From positions 140,574,868 through 140,638,867 of the forward strand of contig CM060964.1 in assembly GCA_030765045.1 (NCBI GenBank): DNA of 64,000 nt, read 5' to 3'. Shown here piece by piece: positions 57,700 to 64,000 of the stretch. Positions within the stretch are counted from its first letter, which is position 1; every line of letters starts with the position of its first letter. Both the position numbers and the translations under genes were made by a program. Under the pieces are notes generated by a model. That model was not told where the DNA came from. It saw only the letters and a program-made list of their open reading frames with translations, and ran no database searches. This stretch comes from Tenodera sinensis (Eukaryota > Arthropoda > Insecta > Mantodea > Mantidae).

Positions 57700-57910
57700 G
57701 GGACTTTCAAGGGACCGGGAGGCTTCGGGGTTATTTTTATGACCGCAGGAGGCTTCGGTCCTGCACCCGGGATTTGTTGTGGACGAAGCGGCGCTGGGAC
57801 GTGTTTCCTCCGGGTTCTCCGGTTTCCCCCGCCATCTCATTCCACAGGTGCTCCATCTTCATTCCATGTAACATCAGTGTCACCTGCGGTGCCGTATGTA
57901 GCAAAAGCGG
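57700..57910 (+). mobile_element. SINE fragment, second family
   Basis: GGATTTGTTGTGGACGAAGC, CGGGTTCTCCGGTTTCCCC, CATCTCATTCCACAGGTGCT and GTATGTAGCAAA match the body of the minus-strand copy at 41945-42144. The tRNA-like head is missing. A duplicated ACCGGGAGGCTTCGGGG occurs just upstream (57674 and 57714). Confidence 0.65.
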
Positions 57911-60418
57911 GTGTTAAACACTACAAAAAAGTCCCGGACCCCCAGGATATATGCAAGCCCATAGGGCGGAGGGAAGCTTGTTGTGCGAACTGCCACCGGG
58001 GAGTTTGAAAATGTAATTTTTATGGACCCTGCCCTCTCCTGTCCTCTCTCCTCAGGTCCAGCCACGCTTAATATCCTCTCATCTCAACCCCCTCTCCCGG
58101 GGTCGCTCCATCAGTGACAGACGCAAAAGACTCCATAAGTCACGGGGCTAAGTCCCCCCTACAGGGGGAACCTTATCATAGTCATAGGAAACCAGATTGC
58201 AGGACAGGATGTTTCAGATTTCACTTTATATTTATACCTCAAAGCTTAAACACAGCTAAAATACCTTTAAATGTAATTTTTCGAAATTCCAATGAAAGTG
58301 AAACAAACCCTAAGTAGCTAAAGTACTACCTGGCAAAGCCATGAGGCGTATCGGAAACTGCCGAGTTGTTTACACGAGCTTATAGCACATACACGGCGAG
58401 ACAATGTGTGTACATTCCGTTCAGGTGCAATCATATCTTCAGGACAGCAACGTCTCATATCGGCGAGACATTTATTTGCATCACATTACTGACTGTACAC
58501 CAAGTTACTATAATCTTCGCAAAACTTAAAGGCATATGGAGGCGGGGCGTACCTCGGACTCCAGCGAATCCTACGCTTGCCCCTCCTACTAGCGCTGCCG
58601 AATGTGGTGCATGCATCTCACACACTGTTATGTACAGAACCTCTGCCGCTACACGCACTACGCTTGGCAACAGCGCTCTGTTTGAGCATTGGCCAGCGTT
58701 CACATGCCTCTAACTTTTGCGAGCGGTATAGTATTTCGCTGTTCTAGTAAACAAGATAAGAAGCGATCGCGGCACTCGACAATCAAGGTCAATATCCCTA
58801 GTCACTTTACCAAGTAGAATAGTTCAACGTTAGAATCTTTGTGCTACTGTAAGATTTTCTACCGCTATTTACAAAGTAATTTGGTACTTGGCACAATAGG
58901 AATGTGGGCGATATGAGTAATAACGTCATCCGGTAAACCACCATGTCTCTCTGTCTCTCCCTCTCCTCTCTCTCATACACACGCGCGCGCGATTATCTCT
59001 ATTTGCACTAGTGAACATTTTCGAATATGAGTAACGAAACCTTTAGGCTTCGAGAGCTTGAGTGCTGCACACTGTAGTTCCTTGTTTGGATATTCAATTT
59101 ATCTTAATATCTAAGAAAATGAGCAGGAAACTAATAATGAAAGTACTGACATTCATAGCTTTAAAAGTTTCACGAACGTTCCGCTCCCTTTCATTAACGG
59201 ACAATGAATGTTTACACGACATTAGTTTTCCCTCCAGTGGCTTATTTCGGTAAGTACGGGATTGGTAATCCTAGGAACCTGTGCATTGGCCCTGGATGTT
59301 CAAGCCTCGACAGTCTTCTTGTTCTTCTGTTCTATTGGAGGATATATTAGTCTCCAGTTGCTCTCTAAAATCGTCCAGAACTTTTATCTCAATCGTATAT
59401 TGCTTAGTTGTTCATGAACATTCTACTTTTTCAGGGCCTTATCAGTGCTTATCAGTTTGTCTTCCTGTTAATGTCAGCTCTTTATTACATATCCCTCGAA
59501 AAGCAATTTATCACGCTTTGATTAAAGTCCTCCAACACACTCAGTCACGGCTATATTGAAGCATAGCATTTGCGCATTTTGCAGTTGGGCACACATGTGC
59601 ATTTTGAATTTCAGGTAGTTTTTAGTAAAAATTGATTACAGATAAAGGACGTTTGTGAAGTTTCCGCTTTTGTTCTCTAAATTAGAGCCGGGGCATACAC
59701 TATGTCAGGCGAGTGTTCATACAATAGCACTGATTTGAGCCACCTAACCTGCCAGTCTATGAGCATCGGTCAAATCCATGCTTTTTCCACAGTGCAATTC
59801 GTTAAGCGACAAGGGAACAGTGTTGCCAGCCCGTGGGATTTGTCCCATATTCTGCGACATTTTCACAATTTTCAAGAAGGGACAAAGGGACTTTTCTGGA
59901 AAAACTGAGATGAATATGGCACATGTAATAATTGCTGCCTCTAACATAGTGTAGTAATGGTTATGGTATATACAACAGCAAAGATAAGCATTTTACAAGA
60001 CACGCGCAAACCTTCATTCTTGCAACCAGCAATCAACACTCTCACTAAGGGCACAGTAGGTTTGCTTACACAACAGTAATAGCCATGCACTATTACCTAT
60101 AGGTCTGATTCGAGTATGTGTTTGGGGAGTAATGTTTCCATAAAAGAAATGCTGTATCTACTGATAGGAGGAGCAAGCACTTCAATAACATACGTCCTGA
60201 ATGTACATAATATATTCCTAACCTAGTATTGCAAGGGCATTAGTAAATTTGGTAGTGGTACACCCTAAACTCCACTACTAATTTACCACCCTGCATTTTT
60301 TGTAAAGCAGGAGGTCACATGTTTTCTTAATGTGGGACACTTTATACAGAAAAGGAACATTCTGAGTTCTCGCTTGGGACTTTTGAGCTTCAGAGGTTGG
60401 CATCACTGCAAGGAAAAC
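57911..60418. other. unassigned sequence
   Basis: 58000-58170 is C-rich with CTCTCCTC repeats. 58530-58760 is relatively CpG-rich (GGCGGGGCG, CGCTGCCG) and might be promoter-like. The remainder is AT-rich without recognised features. Confidence 0.4.
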
Positions 60419-60419
60419 G

Positions 60420-60511
<92 letters not shown>
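60419..60511. repeat. (CA)n microsatellite
   Basis: About 45 CA dinucleotides, followed by degenerate CACCATC sequence and then a SINE. Confidence 0.96.
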
Positions 60512-60513
<2 letters not shown>

Positions 60514-60552
60514 ATCGCCACCAATCACCACCATCACACATATACACACACA

Positions 60553-60738
60553 TGTCCGCCTCGGTAGCGTGATAGCGTGTCTGCCTCACGTTCAAGAGGT
60601 CGCGAGTTCGAATCCCGGTAAGTTATCCGGGTAACTTAAAGCTCCATGGACCTCGGGCTCATTTGAGCATCATTTCACCAATTTCATTCATTCACCGTCC
60701 GATATGACATTACGTTGGAGGACGTTAATTAAAAAGAA
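60553..60738 (+). mobile_element. tRNA-derived SINE, third family, apparently full length
   Basis: The head starts TCCGCCTCGGTAGCGTGATA with an A-box-like GGTAGCGTGATAG and the B box GAGTTCGAATCCC. The body runs GGGTAACTTAAAGCTCCATG to CATCATTTCACCAATTTCAT. The 3' end is CGATATGACATTACGTTGGA and GGACGTTAATT with an A-rich tail. About 185 bp. It shares its 3' end with at least four fragments in the window. Confidence 0.8.
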
Positions 60739-60744
60739 ATATAC

Positions 60745-61197
60745 GCATATATGCACATACAAGGGATAGGCAAAATAATGTGTACACCTGTACTTACTTT
60801 GGAATGGTTTATTAATAAGGGGTTGGACCCCCATTTGCCCATAATACAGCTGCAATTCTTGAAATACTGGAATATGATTGTATAGTCTCCAATGGAATGT
60901 TATGCCACTCATCTATCAGAACCTCTGCTAACTCCTGTAGTGTCGAGGGAGGAGAAATCTGCTGCGCAGTTTTTTCTCCAATATCGCCCAAACTGGTTCG
61001 AGAATGTTTCAGTCCGGGAATTGTGCTGGCCCGGGAAGATGGTGCAGTTCATTTTCATGCTCCTCAAACCACGATTGTAATGTCCTGGCTCTGTGAATGG
61101 GTGCATTATCGTCTAGAAATGACATCGTTGTTGGGAAACATTTGAATCAGGGGTGCACCTGATCACCTAAAATGTTGAAATACTCTTTAGCTGTAAC
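60745..61197 (-). pseudogene. Tc1-like transposase C-terminal fragment, interrupted by a hAT element
   Basis: Reading the minus strand from 61150: FPTTMSFLDDNAPIHRARTL, QSWFEEHENELHHLPGPAQF (relatives: HLPWPAQSPDLN.IE), WAILEKKL, STLQELAEVLIDEWHNIP, LETIQSYSSISKNCSCIMGK. This is the region from the second catalytic Asp (DNAPIH) to the C-terminus of Tc1-like transposases. The outer end, with GTGTACACATTATTTTGCCT on the minus strand, lies at about 60755-60790 and is probably the TIR. Frame changes occur near 61010 and 60910. The 5' two thirds were displaced or lost where a hAT element begins at 61198. Confidence 0.82.
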
Positions 61198-62966
61198 CAG
61201 GGCCGTATTTACGCAAGGGCAAATCGGGCAACTGCCCAGGGCGGCACATTTTAGGGGGCGGCAAAATTACTGGAAAGCTGCACACAAAAAAAAAAAGCAT
61301 AGACATGAAACATCAAGTTCGTTTAAACTTGCTGCTCGCAGAGGAATATTAATCGACGCATGTTGACTATGGTGATTAGTTTGCATGCTATGCGCACGTA
61401 GCGGAGACAAAGCGAAATGCATTTCAATAGTGAGAATCGATTAACACAGGCAAAAAAATTGTAAGATCAAGAAGTGTGTGTTGTTATTCTTTAACGGTAA
61501 TTTTCTATATATTGTTAGCTGAGGTAATGAACAGTAATTATTATTATTGTAATTATATTGAATTCTTTTATATTTAATGATCCGGCATTCCGGCAGAGTG
61601 AAGTAGTAGATTATGTTTGAATATTTTAAGTTTTTCAACTGTTTATCATATTTTCTTTCGTTTTCTCAGTTTCACTGTCGATTGTCACTGAATAAACTGA
61701 CAGGAAGAAAGAGACTTAGTGGGGCTCAGTATCGTTCATTGGCGAAAGATAAAAGAAAAAGAGAAGAAGACGCATTGAGAAAAGTTCCATACCTTGATGT
61801 GTTTATAAAATCGACCCCAAGGAGTTCATGTCAAGAAGAAACTCCCTCGCCAAGGGAAGCTGTTGAAGACTGTGGGGAAACAAGTACCCCAAATAAATCT
61901 AAAGATGAAACAAAACTTCTATCAAACGAAAGTGAAGGCGGAACTTCCATCGTTGCTGACGAACCCTTTACAATTAGTGCTGATTCTTTTCTTTGGGAAA
62001 AAAACTGATAAAACACGGGACTATATTGCAATGAACGGGGTAAAACAAAATAAAGAAGATGACTTTTCTAAGTAGAAACATCAGTTTACAGATGGTGCCA
62101 CAAGACGTTGGACTAGTGCATTTTTTCAGAGAAAGCTGGCTAACAATGACATTATTAATAGAGATTACTTAGTAAATTCTGAGAGTCAGGGAACATAATT
62201 TTGTGCAACATGTACTCTTTTTGGAGGAACATCAGACTTGGCAGGACCTCGTGGTTTCTCAAACTGGAAACATCCAGAGCTAATTCCAACTCATGAAAAC
62301 AGGTCAAGGCAGCGAGACTGTGTTCTTAGTTTAAAAAACAGAAGTTGTATTTTGACAAGGATAGATGGAAAATTGTTCTCACAACTTGAAAATGAAGTTC
62401 AGTACTGGCGTAATGTCTTACAAAGGGTTGTTGCTGTTGTGAAAAAACTTTCCTCTCGAGGACTGCCTTTCCGTGGCAATGATGAAATTCTTGGAAGTGT
62501 TCATAATGGTAACTTTTTAATGTGCATGGAACTTATTGCCGAATTTGATCCACTTCTTGCTAGCCACATGTCACTATATAAGGATTCTGGAAGTCGAGAA
62601 ACTTCATATTTGTCTTTTGCTATATATGAGCAAATAATCAAAATCATAAGGAAGGGAATTGTCGAAGAAATAGTGGCACCAGTTACTGTGGCTACATACT
62701 ACTCTATAATTGATGACTCCAGCCCTGATATTGCACATAATGACCAATTAAGTTTTGTCTTGCATTATGTCAACAAAGAGGGGCAAGCTGAAGAGCGGGT
62801 TTGTTGCATTTGTGCCAAATCCAGGATATGGCGGCCAGGATCTGTCAAATGCAGTGATAAACTGTCTTGAGAGACATGGGTTGGACATAGGTAACTGCAG
62901 AGGACAGAGTTATAACAATGCACCAAATATGTCAGGTATTTATTCAGGCTTGCAAGCGAGAATCAG

Positions 62967-62969
<3 letters not shown>

Positions 62970-63036
<67 letters not shown>
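62970..63036. repeat. (CT)n microsatellite inside the hAT transposase remnant
   Basis: About 33 CT dinucleotides between LQARIRA and the YIP...H.LNLVG block; relatives have only a handful of residues there. Confidence 0.95.
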
Positions 63037-63039
<3 letters not shown>

Positions 63040-63257
63040 TATGCTTTCTATATTCCTTGGTCAGTGCACACTCTGAATTTGGTGGGTTAAAGTGCAGCAA
63101 GATGTAACCAAGCAACTTATTTTTTCATTGCTTCTAGTCATTGATGGAATCACTTAAGCACATTTTTCAGTAAAGAGAACTTGAGTGTCAAGTCCCACTG
63201 CATAACCCGATGGTCTGCTAGAGAAGAAGCTTGCAGAAGCTTGAACAAAGATGGCGA

Positions 63258-63334
63258 GGCAATCGTTAGAGTGAGTGAGTTGGGTTTAAGGACCCGTCGA
63301 CAACTAGGTCATTAAGGCTCGGCAATTGTTAGAG
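63258..63334 (-). mobile_element. 49-bp retroelement 3'-end insertion with 14-bp target duplication
   Basis: GGCAATCGTTAGAG at 63258-63271 is repeated as GGCAATTGTTAGAG at 63321-63334. Between them lie 49 bases: TGAGTGAGT, then TGGGTTTAAGGACCCGTCGA and CAACTAGGTCATTAAGGCTC. On the minus strand this is a conserved 3' end with an (ACTC)n tail, that is, an extremely 5'-truncated LINE/SINE copy. Confidence 0.8.
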
Positions 63335-64000
63335 CACTGTTGTCAATAATAGGGAATGAAAGTGAGAAGTCTTTGGTGAAATCTGAAGCTAAAGGCATAA
63401 TGAAGAAGTTATGTAGTCTTGAGACATCTTTTATGACTGTAGTTTGGAATTCCATTCTTGAAAGGTTCAATGTTGTAAGTAAGCAGTTACAAACAGCAGA
63501 CATGGATGTAGCCAGTGTTTGTAATTTGTATAGTTCTTTGATTGGTTTCTTGGAAGAAATGAAAATGGGATATGAATTTTTCAATAATCTAGGATAGAAG
63601 AAATTTGAATCTCTTTGTAACATTACTACAATTACCAGGATAAGAAACACATTAAGAAAAAGAAAAGATTCTTTGATTAATCTGATTCAGACTCTGAAGG
63701 AAATGATGATTCAGATGACTTACAGATGACTTTCCTTTTGATTCTGGATAAATTGATTGAAGAACTGCACAACAGAGTTTCCTCCTACAAGGAATTCAGT
63801 GAACCATTTATGTTTTTGATAATTCTTAAGATGCTTAGTCCACTTGAAATTCAGGAAGCATCATCCAGACTTCAGAAAGTCTACAGTTCGGATCTTCAAG
63901 ATTCAATATTTGTACTTGAATGCTTACACTTCAAAAGCTACATAGAAAAGAATGAAAATACGTCGCAATCTCTTACACAGCTGTGCAAGATGTTAAAAGG

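Larger units (their letters stand above)
61198..64000 (+). mobile_element. hAT-superfamily element with ZMYM1-like transposase (runs off the window)
   Basis: Begins CAGGGCCGTATTTACGCAAG, a typical hAT terminus (CAGGGCCG...), and continues into a GGGCAACTGCCCAGGGCGGC block that I associate with this hAT family. The transposase remnant follows in the same direction. It sits inside the Tc1-like fragment. The right end and the 8-bp duplication cannot be seen. Confidence 0.75.
61690..64000 (+). pseudogene. hAT / ZMYM1-like (DUF4371) transposase, broken and partial
   Basis: In order: KRLSGAQYRSLAKDKRKREE and LDVFIKS (N-terminal region), WTSAFFQRKLANNDIINRDY with FCATCTLFGG (TTF-type zinc finger), GFSNWKHPELIPTHENR, then the DUF4371-like core QYWRNVLQRVVAVVKKLSSR, GLPFRGNDEILGSVHNGNFL, HMSLYKDSGSRETSYLSFAI, VTVATYYSIIDDSSPDIAHN; after a frameshift near 62790 GYGGQDLSNAVINCLERHGL and GQSYNNAPNMSGIYSGLQAR, a CT microsatellite, and FYIPWSVHTLNLVG. 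Downstream come SHCITRWSAREEACRSLNKD and SEAKGIMKKLCSLETSFMTV. Several stops, frameshifts, the CT expansion and a 49-bp insertion show it is inactive. The C-terminal dimerisation region is beyond the window. Confidence 0.88.

Overview
The window is eukaryotic nuclear DNA, most likely from an insect with a large, repeat-rich genome. A cockroach or another polyneopteran is my guess, resting on repeat-family look and not on a search. It is AT-rich, has GT-AG introns, TTAGG-type pentamers, tRNA-derived SINEs, and decayed copies of many insect transposon families. There is no bacterial gene organisation.

Only one host protein-coding gene is well supported. It is a minus-strand GT31 beta-1,3-galactosyltransferase-like gene with two coding exons. 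The first (32557-32671) encodes the signal anchor. The second (9668-10723) encodes the stem and the whole catalytic domain. A 21.8 kb intron lies between them. The splice sites agree in phase, but the second exon carries an apparent out-of-frame deletion just at the start of the catalytic domain. An acceptor directly upstream of the start codon implies a further non-coding 5' exon, which I could not place firmly; a CpG-richer stretch near 34150-34400 is a candidate. A tiny possible first exon of another gene lies at 41806-41837 on the plus strand.

Layout. 1-1531: pogo/Tigger-like deletion derivative. 2078-2640: SINE. 2641-9667: AT-rich DNA without recognisable genes, part of it probably the 3' UTR of the glycosyltransferase. 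9668-32674: the glycosyltransferase gene. Its intron holds a palindrome plus a tandem array of tRNA-like 325/330 bp units in an AAB-AAB order, a defective Ty3/Gypsy element, AAT repeats, a mariner fragment, 800 bp of pure TG, a DDE transposase remnant, a MITE, a LINE split by a hairpin and a 165-bp satellite, and a 900 bp GAT/GGT array. 35468-38944: a 3.5 kb TGRR tetranucleotide array ending in a short LINE/SINE 3' remnant. 40048-46000: dispersed repeat copies, a SINE with target-site duplication, TTAGG-like pentamers with 15-bp higher-order structure, and a CAC/CAT array. 45800-49170: LINE, BEL/Pao and hAT remnants. 52524-54136 and 55669-56823: two Tc1/mariner-superfamily elements with both terminal inverted repeats still visible. 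56845-57160: a MULE transposase fragment. 60745-64000: a Tc1 fragment interrupted by a hAT/ZMYM1-like element that runs off the window.

Nothing here looks like a co-ordinated multi-gene system. The interest lies in how mobile-element ends have seeded very long simple repeats, in the recent higher-order amplification of a tRNA-like unit, in nested insertions that can be ordered in time, and in the lesion in the one host gene. All family names come from motif reading by eye, without database searches.
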